Source: Photobacterium proteolyticum
Lineage (GTDB): Bacteria; Pseudomonadota; Gammaproteobacteria; Enterobacterales; Vibrionaceae
DNA length: 64,000 bases
Assembly (NCBI RefSeq): GCF_001939735.1
Contig: NZ_MJIL01000076.1
Coordinates: 62,001-126,000, forward strand
Reading direction: 5' to 3'
A model generated the notes under the pieces. The model was not told the DNA's origin, searched no databases, and saw only the letters and a program-made list of their open reading frames with translations. The first letter of the stretch is position 1. Every line of letters starts with the position of its first letter. The position numbers and the translations under genes were made by a program. This document shows positions 9,035 to 18,397 of this stretch, piece by piece.

Positions 9035-9322
9035 AACAAACTCCATTTAGTGAATGCCTTACCAGCCGAATAGGAGCAAGGCATTACGTTCGAAAATTAG
9101 CCCTAACATATTGTTATCACTAACGGTTATACATAGTGTTCATTGCAGAAACAGTATAGACACGGCTTCATGGCAAGGCTGAGACATTCAGCAAAAAAAA
9201 TAAAATACCCTATCGGCATCAAATTTTTCTCGACATGTCGTAAAATTTCAGGAAACTGGATGTTTTTGAGCGAAACAGCCAAAAATAATAATAAACTTTA
9301 CACATATGCCATAACACAACGG

Positions 9323-10660
9323 ATGGATCTTAGTTTTATGAACCCAGTAGTTATATCGGTATGCGTCATGCTTGTCCTCGCATTAATGCGGGTCAATGTT
9401 GTCGTTGCGCTTACCTTCAGTGCCATATTAGGTGGCCTTATCGGCGGGATGCCGCTGGCAGAAACCGTTTCTGCATTTGAAAGCGGACTAGGTGGCGGTG
9501 CCACTACCGCCCTGAGCTATGCCATGCTCGGTACGTTTGCTGTCGCGATTTCACGCTCGGGCATCACAGATGTACTGGCGCAGAAAGTTATCAAACGGAT
9601 CAGCGGCCATGAAAATGCAGCGGCTGCAACAGGTGTGAAATACTCCGTTCTTACCATTTTAGTGCTTCTAGCCATCTCTTCTCAGAACGCCATTCCGGTT
9701 CATATCGCGTTTATTCCAATTGTGATCCCCCCCCTGCTGCATGTATTTGCAAAGCTGAAGCTTGACCGCCGCCTGATCGCCTGTGTGCTGACCTTCGGCC
9801 TAGTTACCCCTTATATGGTGCTGCCTGTCGGCTTTGGCGGTATTTTCCTCAACAACATTTTGCTGAAAAACCTGCATGACAACGGTCTGGATGTCACTGC
9901 CGGCCAGGTACCTTATGCAATGCTACTACCGGCACTTGGCATGATTTTCGGCCTGCTTGTGGCTACTTTCTTCAGCTACCGCAAACCTCGCGAGTACTCT
10001 GAGGAGAAAATCCTAGCCAGCGAGCCTGAGCATGCTGAAATCAACATGCAGCATGTCTACATTGCAGTTGGTGCTATTATTGCGGCGCTGGGCGCCCAGC
10101 TATATAGCGGCTCTATGATCATCGGTGGCCTGATTGGTTTCATGGTGTTCACATTTGGTGGCGTGATCAAGTGGAAGGAAACCCACGATGTGTTCACCAA
10201 GGGCGTACACATGATGGCAATGATTGGCTTTATCATGATTGCTGCAGCCGGCTTTGCGTCGGTAATGAAAGCAACCGGCGGTGTTGAGACTCTGGTTAGC
10301 TCTTTGGCCGATGTGATTGGTGATAACAAACCTCTGGCTGCGCTTCTGATGCTGGTTGTCGGCCTGCTGGTAACAATGGGTATTGGTTCATCATTCTCTA
10401 CCATCCCAATTCTGGCAACTATCTATGTCCCGCTGTGCCTGACTTTTGGCTTCTCGCCACTGGCAACCGTTGCCCTAGTCGGTACTGCAGCCGCTCTGGG
10501 TGATGCGGGTTCACCAGCCTCTGACTCGACGCTAGGACCGACAGCTGGTCTGAATGCCGACGGTCAGCATGAACACGTCTGGGAAACCGTTGTTCCGACC
10601 TTCATCCACTACAACCTGCCGCTGATTGCCTTCGGCTGGTTAGCATCGATGATCCTGTAG
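9323..10660 (+). CDS. Na+/H+ antiporter-family membrane transporter
   Basis: A 445-residue inner-membrane protein with about 11-12 hydrophobic segments starting directly after the N-terminus ([22 protein letters not shown]). It belongs to the Na+/H+ antiporter / NhaC-like superfamily and includes the conserved segments [20 protein letters not shown] and [19 protein letters not shown]. Members are annotated as sodium-proton antiporters, but some may carry amino acids, so the substrate is open. The frame is open from 9143, but that extension is basic, non-conserved in character and has no ribosome site. The ATG at 9323 gives the expected membrane start; ATG at 9338 is an alternative. The gene is monocistronic, followed by a strong terminator. 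Confidence 0.85.
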   Translation: MDLSFMNPVVISVCVMLVLALMRVNVVVALTFSAILGGLIGGMPLAETVSAFESGLGGGATTALSYAMLGTFAVAISRSGITDVLAQKVIKRISGHENAAAATGVKYSVLTILVLLAISSQNAIPVHIAFIPIVIPPLLHVFAKLKLDRRLIACVLTFGLVTPYMVLPVGFGGIFLNNILLKNLHDNGLDVTAGQVPYAMLLPALGMIFGLLVATFFSYRKPREYSEEKILASEPEHAEINMQHVYIAVGAIIAALGAQLYSGSMIIGGLIGFMVFTFGGVIKWKETHDVFTKGVHMMAMIGFIMIAAAGFASVMKATGGVETLVSSLADVIGDNKPLAALLMLVVGLLVTMGIGSSFSTIPILATIYVPLCLTFGFSPLATVALVGTAAALGDAGSPASDSTLGPTAGLNADGQHEHVWETVVPTFIHYNLPLIAFGWLASMIL

Positions 10661-10690
10661 AACAACAAATCGATACGAAATACAACAATA

Positions 10691-10712
10691 AAAGGCCGCG
10701 AAAGCGGTCTTT
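10691..10712 (+). terminator. Intrinsic terminator after the antiporter gene
   Basis: A 9-bp stem (AAAGGCCGC / GCGGTCTTT, one G-T pair) closed by a GAAA tetraloop and followed by TT. Confidence 0.9.
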
Positions 10713-10751
10713 TTCGTTGTTTCGCCCTAATTACATTCACTTCTGTTAATA

Positions 10752-11015
10752 ATACCCAAGCTACCTCAAGATGCAGGATTCAGAGTGAGACCTACGAGTC
10801 TAGCTCAAGGAAAATTACGGTAGGAATGGCCATCCCTTTCAACGTGATTTGACACAGAAATAGGCACGTAGGCTCACTCCCAGAGGGCGAGTTTACTTGG
10901 CTTGCAGCCTTTGTTACCAATTTTTGATTTAGAGCCACTAGACCTTCAAATTGGTGCCGTGCCTGCAAACCAAGTAATTCTCGCTGAAGCACGCATCTTG
11001 AGGTTACTTGGGTAT
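10752..11015. mobile_element. MITE-like element with 23-bp terminal inverted repeats
   Basis: The left end ATACCCAAGCTACCTCAAG... and the inverted right end ATACCCAAGTAACCTCAAG... are complementary over 23 bases with two mismatches, ending in GATGC on both sides. The 264-bp interior has no supportable gene, which is the form of a non-autonomous miniature inverted-repeat element. I recall closely similar ends in many intergenic copies in Vibrio and Photobacterium genomes. Both flanks are TA-rich (AATA left, ATAT right), so the target duplication cannot be fixed by eye. A shorter piece resembling one end (ATACCCAAGCAACC) occurs near 54663. Confidence 0.75.
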
Positions 11016-11107
11016 ATATCAAAACATAGCCAATAATTTTCATATGTGATTTTTCTAAACTATAGTTGATTCATACGGATACGTGTTTTTTCGTGATGGG
11101 GCTCTAT

Positions 11108-12436
11108 ATGGAAATACTTGCTCAATCAACCTATTTGATCATTGACGACAGCAACATTATTCAGAGTGCTACCCGTGCATTGCTTATGAAGCTCGGAGTA
11201 CCAATGAATAATATAATTAGTACGGCCAACGCCAAAGGTGCCATTGCTGCCTGTAACAAACAGAAGTTCGACATTCTGCTCATCGACCATAACCTCGGGA
11301 CAGGAAGCACCGGATTGCACCTGCTTGAGTTTTTGCGTTACAAGGAGATACTCAAACAACAGGCACTGGTTTATATTGTGACCGGCAACGACAGTCAGGA
11401 TGTATTTCTCGGCTACTCGCAGCTTGAACCCGATGGGTACCTGATCAAGCCCATACGCTCAGAAGACATTATCAAACGTGTGTCGTCCGGGTTATTAAGA
11501 CGTGAATTCTGCCAAACTCTCGAGCAAGCGTTCAACAGAAACGGGTTGACCGATGTCAAACCACTGTTTGCCAGTGCGCCGGATACTATGGCATTAAAGA
11601 ATGGCATTATACATATCGTCAATCTGTTATGTAAAAACCAGCAATACGACGAAGCACAGGCAATGCTTTCCGGGTTGCTGCAACTGCACAATCACCTACC
11701 GGCTAAAATCAAGCAAGTCGAAATATTATTACGCAAGCAGCAACATCAGCAGGCACTTCAACAAGTCAATATCCTAATCAAAGAAAATAAATTCAATGTC
11801 CGCCTGCTATATCTCAAAACGGAAATCTGTATAGAGGCAAACCGATGGCCGGAAGCAGAAGATACCATTCAGCGAGCGTTAAAGTTAAACAACAGCAGCA
11901 TTGAGCAAACACTGAATATTGCATGGCTGCATATTGCCAGCGGTCATTTCGACAAAGCTATACCGCACCTGCTGCATGTTGCCCACCTGCTACCCTATTC
12001 GATGTGGGACAACTCAGGCCGCCGTGGTTTTGCTGTCTATGCCGACATGTTCAATACAGAGTTAGAACCACTGCAAAACTGGCGAGCTGATGCCGCCTGG
12101 TACCGACTAAGCAAGGGAAACGAAAGCCCGTTATCTTCAAAAGCGACCCTCAAAGCGCTGCAGGCACTGCGGTTGAACCGACTGGGAAATGCTGAGCTAG
12201 CTGCTGAGCTATTAGGTCAAATCCCCGAACAGGACATTACCGATTTCGAAACCGGATTTTTAATTTGTCTTGGTTATCGTGAACTTGGGCTTAGTGAACA
12301 GCTTAACCAAATGAAACTCAAGCTGGATGAGCTTAACATACATACCACGACAACACCTTCACTCTCGCGACTTCAGTTTTTGGCTCTGAAGGAGCTGGGG
12401 AATGTTAACACCCCTTCTATGACAGTGGCTGGTTAA
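11108..12436 (+). CDS. Response regulator with receiver domain and TPR-like output (VieB-like)
   Basis: A 442-residue cytoplasmic protein. Residues 5-125 form a receiver domain with the acidic pair DD13-14, phospho-acceptor Asp60 (ILLIDHN), a Thr in YIVTGND and Lys in YLIKPI. From about residue 165 to the end the chain is helical, with TPR-like repeats (MLSGLLQLHNHLPAKIKQVEILLRK, LLYLKTEICIEANRWPEAEDTI, LNIAWLHIASGHFDKAIPHL). There is no DNA-binding or enzymatic domain. A GGGG lies 7 bases before ATG 11108; starts at 11066 (TTG) and 11096 have no such support. The next gene is a VieS-type hybrid kinase, and receiver-TPR proteins such as V. cholerae VieB modulate such kinases. By context this is probably an auxiliary regulator of that kinase. 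Confidence 0.8.
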   Translation: MEILAQSTYLIIDDSNIIQSATRALLMKLGVPMNNIISTANAKGAIAACNKQKFDILLIDHNLGTGSTGLHLLEFLRYKEILKQQALVYIVTGNDSQDVFLGYSQLEPDGYLIKPIRSEDIIKRVSSGLLRREFCQTLEQAFNRNGLTDVKPLFASAPDTMALKNGIIHIVNLLCKNQQYDEAQAMLSGLLQLHNHLPAKIKQVEILLRKQQHQQALQQVNILIKENKFNVRLLYLKTEICIEANRWPEAEDTIQRALKLNNSSIEQTLNIAWLHIASGHFDKAIPHLLHVAHLLPYSMWDNSGRRGFAVYADMFNTELEPLQNWRADAAWYRLSKGNESPLSSKATLKALQALRLNRLGNAELAAELLGQIPEQDITDFETGFLICLGYRELGLSEQLNQMKLKLDELNIHTTTTPSLSRLQFLALKELGNVNTPSMTVAG

Positions 12437-12582
12437 CAAGATGGAATAACGATTTTGGGCTGGGTGATTTTCATATCTGAATTTCAGGAGAACTGATCTC
12501 AATGCATTGATTTACGAGAAATCATAAGACACAACTCATTTTAAAATTGCTCTTAGAACATTGCTTTACAAGGATGTAGGGA

Positions 12583-15500
12583 ATGATAACCGAACAGTTC
12601 TTTCACCGGACCGGGTGTTTTTTTATTACCTGTTGTCTGCTCTTGAGTATCTTGCCAATTCCCGGCCAGGCTGATCCACAATCATCAGTAACGATTGTTA
12701 GCGACAAACCCCACCTTCGAGTCGGTCTCCCCGGTTTTAGTTTTCCTCCCTATATTTTCGTTACCGAGAATAAAGACGCCTCTCTGGGCGCCCGCACATC
12801 GACAACGACAGAAACTCAGGTTGACGGGTTGCTAATTGAGGTCCTCGACCAGGTCGCCAAACATGCCGATTTTACCTACGACATTACGTTTTATTCGACC
12901 TATAACGAGGTTGTCGCGGCTTTCAAAACAGGTGAACTGGATCTCCTCCCCGGAGTAACCTCCACGTTCAGCCGCCAACAATATATGGCATTCAGCGAAC
13001 CGATGTTTTCAATACGGCGGGGAGTGATCACCAAGCAACAGCCGGTTAATCAGTTTCAGGAATTAACGGGCAAGAAAATTGCCGTAGAGCAAGGCTTTGC
13101 CCTAATGGAGCTGTTACCCAGCTTGATGCCAAAAACAACTTTAGTTCCCGTCAGCAACAGCCTACAGGCCATTGAAGCAGTCCAGCAGTCCAAAGCCGAT
13201 GGCTATATCGGCGATGCCGTCGTCCTATCCGACCTGCTCCGGCAACATAATGACCCTTCACTGGAACTGTCGATCCTTCCCGGTCTGCCGACCAACCATT
13301 TACATTTCGCAACTCAAAAGGGTAAGCACAAACTGCTAAGCAGGATCAATTTCGCCTTGGAAGATATAAAAAATCAAAGCCTGACAGCGATTTATAACCA
13401 ATGGCTAAACCCCGGGCAAATCAATATGTTCACGAACTATGGACAGCTTCGCCTCAGCCCGGAAGAAAGAAGCTGGCTAGACAAAAACCCCTACATCACC
13501 ATTGGCGTCCACAATGACTGGGCACCCTATGACTACATCAATGCCGATACAATCCATTCCGGCCTGACGGCAGACTTGCTGAATATCATCAGTAATGAGC
13601 TAGGCGTTAAGTTTGAAATCAGCAGCAAAAAAAACTACTCGGAACTCAACCGCGCTTTTCATGACGGTGAGCTAATGATGCTCTCTGCACTGCCTGAAAC
13701 GCCGACTCAAGACAAGCTAATGTACTTTTCAACCCCATACGTTGACGAGCCCTGGGTACTGTTTGCCCCCGCCGAGGAAGGGATCGACTCCCTGCTTAAC
13801 AACAGCAAACTCACTGTCGGCATCATTGCCGATACTTCGGGTTCGGAACTGCTCTCTGGTTTTTGTAGCAATTGCTCGTCGGTCTCATACATCAACCAAG
13901 TATCGGCCTTTCAAGCCTTGCAGAAAGAAGAAGTCGATCGCGTTTTGACCTCGCTGCACCACGCCTCCCCGCTGCTACAATCGGACTACCTCGGCCAGTT
14001 TAAAATGGTCGGTCAGATCGAAGATAAGAACCTCGTTCCCTTGCACTTTGCGGTAAATTTTCGCCAGCCAATATTACTCAACATCATCAACAAGGCACTC
14101 AATTCTATACCGCAAGAAGAATTGACCCGGCTTGAGAACAAATGGCTGACCTTTGAATATCAGGAAGGATTAGCCCCCAAGGAGGTCGCGAAATGGGCCG
14201 GCATCATCACATTACTGGTGCTGACGGTGATCATTACCATCACCTGGTGGAACCGTAAAATGGCCGAGGAGATTTTACAGCGGAAAACGGCCGAGAAACG
14301 CGCCAGGCGAGCCGAACGACGCCTGCAGCACCTTGCCGACAACCTGGACGGTGTTGTATTACAGCATGTTCAGCCCGACCCGGAACAGCCTCTAAACATC
14401 CAGTACACCTTTGTCAGTGCGGGCGTTAAAGAGCTGCTGGGGGTTTCAGCCACCTCTATCAAGCTCCACCCCGAACACCTGCTCAATCTGCTCGATGACA
14501 TTGATATGCACGTACTTAAGCAAAGTATGTGTGAGGCAACCAAGCAAGGCCACTGGGATAGCGAACAAAAGCTGAAATACCACAGAGGCCAGCTTAAGTG
14601 GATACAGTTCAAGAGCCGTGTCACCCCCCATGAAGAAGGCGGATTTTACTGGAATACGGTTGTCACCGACATTTCCCTGCTAAAACAACAACAACTCGCT
14701 CTGGAACATGCGAGAAAAAAAGCAGAAATCGCTACAGCCGCAAAATCACAGTTTCTCGCCACAATCAGCCATGAGGTACGTACTCCCATCAGCGGTATTC
14801 TGGGTCTACTCGAGTTGATGGCGGACCAACCCCTCAATGATGAGCTTGTTAATCTGCATGGCGGCCTGACCCAATCGGCTAGAAATATGCTCCACATCGT
14901 CAATGACGTTCTGGATTATTCAAAAATCGAAGCCGGAAAACTGGATCTAAATCCAACCAATATCAAACTCGGCAAAGTGCTGGCTCGTATCATCCAGCCT
15001 CAATCCATTCATGCTCAGCAAAAAAACCTGGCCTTTAAATACTGGCAGGATCCCAGGTTGGCTGACTGGTTGCTCGCTGACGATATTCGCCTCCATCAGA
15101 TCCTTAATAACTTCCTAAACAATGCGGTCAAATTTACCGAACAAGGCACGATCGGGCTGGCTGTTGATGTACTCAGCCCGGCTGGCTTTGAACTCTCTTC
15201 CGGTAAACAAACGATACGCTTTACCGTCAGCGACACTGGTATAGGTATCTCACCGGAACAACAAAAGAACCTGTTCAAGCCATTTGAGCAAGCCGATCAA
15301 AGCACCAGCAGACGCTTTGGCGGCACGGGTCTGGGACTCGCGATAGCACGCAAACTGGTCGAACAGATGGATGGGACTATCCAGCTCAACAGCCAATTAG
15401 GCAAAGGGAGTGAGTTCAGTATCACAGTATCGCTGACATTAGGAGAGCCCGAAGCGGATCACAGGCTTTCTCATATGGCAGACGATACCGGTGTACCAGC

Positions 15501-16959
15501 CTCTATAACTAGCGGCACCAGCCTGATCATCGGCTACTTTATGCAGAGAGAAGCCCTGTATCGCTACCTACAGCACCTGCAACTTACCCCGATCATCGTC
15601 GCAGTCAAGCACCTTCACGAACTGAAAAACGAAACGGGAAAACATCAGCCCAGACATATCTTTATTGCCATGTCGATTTGGCAGCAGCTTCAGCTCAATG
15701 ACCAATGGCTGGAAGAACACTTGCCGGACGTCAATATTATTATCATTAACCAGAACCCGATGCTCTCTCCGGAGCCTCTCGAAGAGCAATGGTGTCTGTC
15801 CGTCAATCCACTCCTGCCAGACAACCTGCGGCATGTCCTTACCACGCCGGTCAGTAGCATGCAGAGTAGATTCATCGAACTGGTTGAGTCTGAAGAAAAC
15901 TGGACGGAGAGTCGGGAATCAGCCGAGGCCAGCGGACGGTTGATCCTCGTCGCCGAAGATCACCCCGTCAACCAGCAGGTTATATCCAAGCAACTGAAGA
16001 AGATTGGCCTCCATGCTGACATCGTTGACAACGGTATCCTTGCACTAGAAGCGATGAAGCACCACCGCTATGGACTGCTGCTCACCGACTGTCATATGCC
16101 AGAAATGGACGGATATACCCTCTCTGCCACCCTTAGGCAACAAGAGCGCCGCGCCAGAGAGACCAGCAACAACAATGAGCTGACACATGAACAGCTCATC
16201 ACCGACTTCGGCCCGACCATTACCCATTCCTGCCAACAGGTGTGCTTTGAGCATATTATCAATGGGGCACCCTCTACAGGGCTACCTATCATCGCCCTGA
16301 CAGCCAATGCGATTCAGGGGGAAGACAGCCATTGTTTTGAAATGGGCATGAATGATTTTCTTGTCAAACCCGTCTCTATCGCCAAACTCAAACAGGTTCT
16401 GCTGAAATGGCTGAACGCAGAGCCAGTTGCACCGATGAACACAGAAGAACAAGGCCAAACGCAGGCGGATGATAATCACAGTGCCAGCGAATTCCACGAT
16501 CTGTTTAGCGCTGTCGACAAGCAGCTGGACGACGATCAGCAAGCTGCTCAAAAAGATTTTCCACAAGAATCAAGCAAACCAAATAATGAAAACAAGGACG
16601 AAAGCTCCCCTTCAGCAGTACTCGACGAGAAAAAAATCCTGCTGCTGTTCGAAGATCAGGATGTAGTCAATCAATTGTTGAAGGAGTTTAAATACAACCA
16701 CCAGCAAGATTTCAGGCAATTGAATGAAGCCATTGAGAAAGACAACCAGCAGGACATAAAAACCATAGCCCACAAAATGAAAGGTGCCTCCCAGATGCTG
16801 GAGTGCGATACACTGGCAATACCTTTGGCGGCAATTGAAAAAGAAGCGGAGCGCGCGCAGTTCAGCGCCGACAGTACTGCCTATCTTGCCTTAAGAGAAG
16901 CCACAGCCAAGCTGTTAGAAGAAGACCCTCAAGATATTAGATCTAAGGCTACAACATAA
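12583..16959 (+). CDS. BvgS/VieS-type hybrid sensor histidine kinase
   Basis: A 1458-residue inner-membrane kinase. Order: signal segment (1-31), two periplasmic solute-binding-type (SBP_bac_3) domains about 46-285 and 300-525, and a membrane helix 538-556. These are followed by a PAS-like domain (about 585-700) and HisKA with His730 (ISHEVRTPISG). The HATPase domain has the N box NNAVKF around 847 and GTGLGLAI at 914-921. A degenerate receiver-like segment covers about 970-1090. A true receiver has Asp1169 (LLTDCHMPEMDGY), and an Hpt domain has His1397 (AHKMKGAS). This gives the His-Asp-His relay of unorthodox kinases; no final DNA-binding regulator is adjacent. The receiver holds an unusual insertion of roughly 30 residues between MDGY and LPIIALTANA. 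The periplasmic domains suggest sensing of a small ligand. The receiver-TPR gene upstream is its likely partner. Confidence 0.93.
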   Translation: MITEQFFHRTGCFFITCCLLLSILPIPGQADPQSSVTIVSDKPHLRVGLPGFSFPPYIFVTENKDASLGARTSTTTETQVDGLLIEVLDQVAKHADFTYDITFYSTYNEVVAAFKTGELDLLPGVTSTFSRQQYMAFSEPMFSIRRGVITKQQPVNQFQELTGKKIAVEQGFALMELLPSLMPKTTLVPVSNSLQAIEAVQQSKADGYIGDAVVLSDLLRQHNDPSLELSILPGLPTNHLHFATQKGKHKLLSRINFALEDIKNQSLTAIYNQWLNPGQINMFTNYGQLRLSPEERSWLDKNPYITIGVHNDWAPYDYINADTIHSGLTADLLNIISNELGVKFEISSKKNYSELNRAFHDGELMMLSALPETPTQDKLMYFSTPYVDEPWVLFAPAEEGIDSLLNNSKLTVGIIADTSGSELLSGFCSNCSSVSYINQVSAFQALQKEEVDRVLTSLHHASPLLQSDYLGQFKMVGQIEDKNLVPLHFAVNFRQPILLNIINKALNSIPQEELTRLENKWLTFEYQEGLAPKEVAKWAGIITLLVLTVIITITWWNRKMAEEILQRKTAEKRARRAERRLQHLADNLDGVVLQHVQPDPEQPLNIQYTFVSAGVKELLGVSATSIKLHPEHLLNLLDDIDMHVLKQSMCEATKQGHWDSEQKLKYHRGQLKWIQFKSRVTPHEEGGFYWNTVVTDISLLKQQQLALEHARKKAEIATAAKSQFLATISHEVRTPISGILGLLELMADQPLNDELVNLHGGLTQSARNMLHIVNDVLDYSKIEAGKLDLNPTNIKLGKVLARIIQPQSIHAQQKNLAFKYWQDPRLADWLLADDIRLHQILNNFLNNAVKFTEQGTIGLAVDVLSPAGFELSSGKQTIRFTVSDTGIGISPEQQKNLFKPFEQADQSTSRRFGGTGLGLAIARKLVEQMDGTIQLNSQLGKGSEFSITVSLTLGEPEADHRLSHMADDTGVPASITSGTSLIIGYFMQREALYRYLQHLQLTPIIVAVKHLHELKNETGKHQPRHIFIAMSIWQQLQLNDQWLEEHLPDVNIIIINQNPMLSPEPLEEQWCLSVNPLLPDNLRHVLTTPVSSMQSRFIELVESEENWTESRESAEASGRLILVAEDHPVNQQVISKQLKKIGLHADIVDNGILALEAMKHHRYGLLLTDCHMPEMDGYTLSATLRQQERRARETSNNNELTHEQLITDFGPTITHSCQQVCFEHIINGAPSTGLPIIALTANAIQGEDSHCFEMGMNDFLVKPVSIAKLKQVLLKWLNAEPVAPMNTEEQGQTQADDNHSASEFHDLFSAVDKQLDDDQQAAQKDFPQESSKPNNENKDESSPSAVLDEKKILLLFEDQDVVNQLLKEFKYNHQQDFRQLNEAIEKDNQQDIKTIAHKMKGASQMLECDTLAIPLAAIEKEAERAQFSADSTAYLALREATAKLLEEDPQDIRSKATT

Positions 16960-16992
16960 AGCAATCACTGCAGACACCAATAATATGGGCGG

Positions 16993-17020
16993 CTTGGCCG
17001 CGGTAGATTACCGCGGCAAG
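16993..17020. terminator. Inverted repeat between convergent regulator genes
   Basis: A perfect 9-bp stem (GCCGCGGTA / TACCGCGGC) with a 3-nt loop, extendable by CTT/AAG past a bulge. It sits between the convergent hybrid kinase and sigma-54 regulator genes. There is no T-run, so termination function is only likely. Confidence 0.5.
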
Positions 17021-17059
17021 AGTAGCACCACAAGCCGAATCCGGTGCCCCCCTACTCTA

Positions 17060-18391
17060 CTAGACATCGCTGCGTTCGATAATCCGTTGCAGCCGTGGAC
17101 GGCTGATTTTGAGGATCTCGCAGGCGCGGCCTTTGTGTCCTTCAACGCTTTCCAAAATCCGGATCACATGCTGGTACTCAATGTCCTGCAAGCTCTTAGC
17201 GGTAATATCCACGCTTGCTTCGTTCTTCGCTCCCAAATCAGGCGCAATGTCAGCAAATAAGTCCAAGGTCAGGATTTCGCCCGGACACAAAGCGACAGCC
17301 TTGGTTAATATGTTCTCAAGCTCTCGCACATTGCCCGGCCAGTCATAGGCGCACAGCGCAGCCATCGCATCCTGTGCCACTTTGCTAACCTTGGTGCCTA
17401 AATCCCGGTTTGCACGAGCTAACAAGGCCGGGATCAGGTCATTCAGATCTTCCCGCCGTTCTCTCAAGGGCGGAAGATGGATCCGCACAACCTGCAGCCG
17501 GTAGAACAGATCTTCGCGGAAGGTTTTATCTTTAATTGCCTGTTCAAAATCAAGATTAGTCGCTGTAATAATGCGCGCATTAGTCTTGTAGGCGAGCTTA
17601 CTGCCCAGCGGAGTAAACTCCTTCTCCTGCAGTACACGCAGTAGCTTCGCCTGAATAGGGAGAGCCAGCTCACCCACTTCATCTAAAAACAAAGTACCGT
17701 TGTTTGCCAGTTCAAATTTACCCGGCTGATCGGACACCGCACCAGTGAACGCCCCTTTCTTATGGCCGAACATTTCTGATTCCAATAATGTCTCGACCAA
17801 CGCGGCGCAGTTTATAGCAACAAAGGGGGCGCTATCGGGCCTACCAGCCTGATGAATCGCCCTGGCTACCATCTCTTTCCCCGTCCCCGACTCGCCGGTG
17901 ATCATGACCGATGCATTCGTTAATGCGACCCGGCCAATGGTTTTATAGATTTCTTTCATTGCATGGGAAGAGCCAACCATAGAATGGCCCATGCTTTCAG
18001 GAATAGCGACGGCAGGCTGCTGGCTGGAAACCTGATACTGTAAGGCTACGGTCACCGCGGAATCGAGTTCATCAAGATCAATCGGCTTATGAATATACTC
18101 GTCCGCCCCGCGCTGCATGGCCTCAATCGTACTTTCCATATCGTGAAAAGCTGTGATCATGATGATCCGAGCATCCGGGCACAGCGCCTTAAAGTCAGCA
18201 ATACCTTCCAGGCCTGATTTACCTTCCATACGAATATCCAACACAATCACATTAGGCTGGAAATTCCGGGCAATCGCTACCCCGTCATCGACACAATGGG
18301 CAATTTCAACTTCATGGTCCTGAGACTGAAAGTGCAACTGAAGTGTGCGGCTGATCCCTTGATCATCATCGACAATTAACAACTTGCTCAT
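17060..18391 (-). CDS. Sigma-54-dependent NtrC-family response regulator
   Basis: A 443-residue enhancer-binding protein. The N-terminal receiver carries acidic residues DDD8-10, phospho-acceptor Asp52 (VIVLDIR) and a Lys in the HKPIDL segment. The AAA+ domain has Walker A GESGTGKE, the sigma-54 contact loop GAFTGA and Walker B LFLDEVGEL. The C-terminus is a Fis-type helix-turn-helix (HKGRACEILKISRPRLQRII). The intact GAFTGA motif means it should activate RpoN promoters. It starts 6 bases after the kinase gene, so the two form a two-component pair. The divergent molybdoenzyme operon 5 kb away has paired dyad sites and a -24/-12-like element upstream of its first gene, making it the most attractive target. 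Confidence 0.93.
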   Translation of the reverse strand: MSKLLIVDDDQGISRTLQLHFQSQDHEVEIAHCVDDGVAIARNFQPNVIVLDIRMEGKSGLEGIADFKALCPDARIIMITAFHDMESTIEAMQRGADEYIHKPIDLDELDSAVTVALQYQVSSQQPAVAIPESMGHSMVGSSHAMKEIYKTIGRVALTNASVMITGESGTGKEMVARAIHQAGRPDSAPFVAINCAALVETLLESEMFGHKKGAFTGAVSDQPGKFELANNGTLFLDEVGELALPIQAKLLRVLQEKEFTPLGSKLAYKTNARIITATNLDFEQAIKDKTFREDLFYRLQVVRIHLPPLRERREDLNDLIPALLARANRDLGTKVSKVAQDAMAALCAYDWPGNVRELENILTKAVALCPGEILTLDLFADIAPDLGAKNEASVDITAKSLQDIEYQHVIRILESVEGHKGRACEILKISRPRLQRIIERSDV

Positions 18392-18397
18392 AGCAGC

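Noticed and set aside
9143..9322. 60-residue N-terminal extension of the antiporter
   Set aside because: It is basic, has no membrane or signal character and no ribosome site. The family N-terminus begins at 9323.
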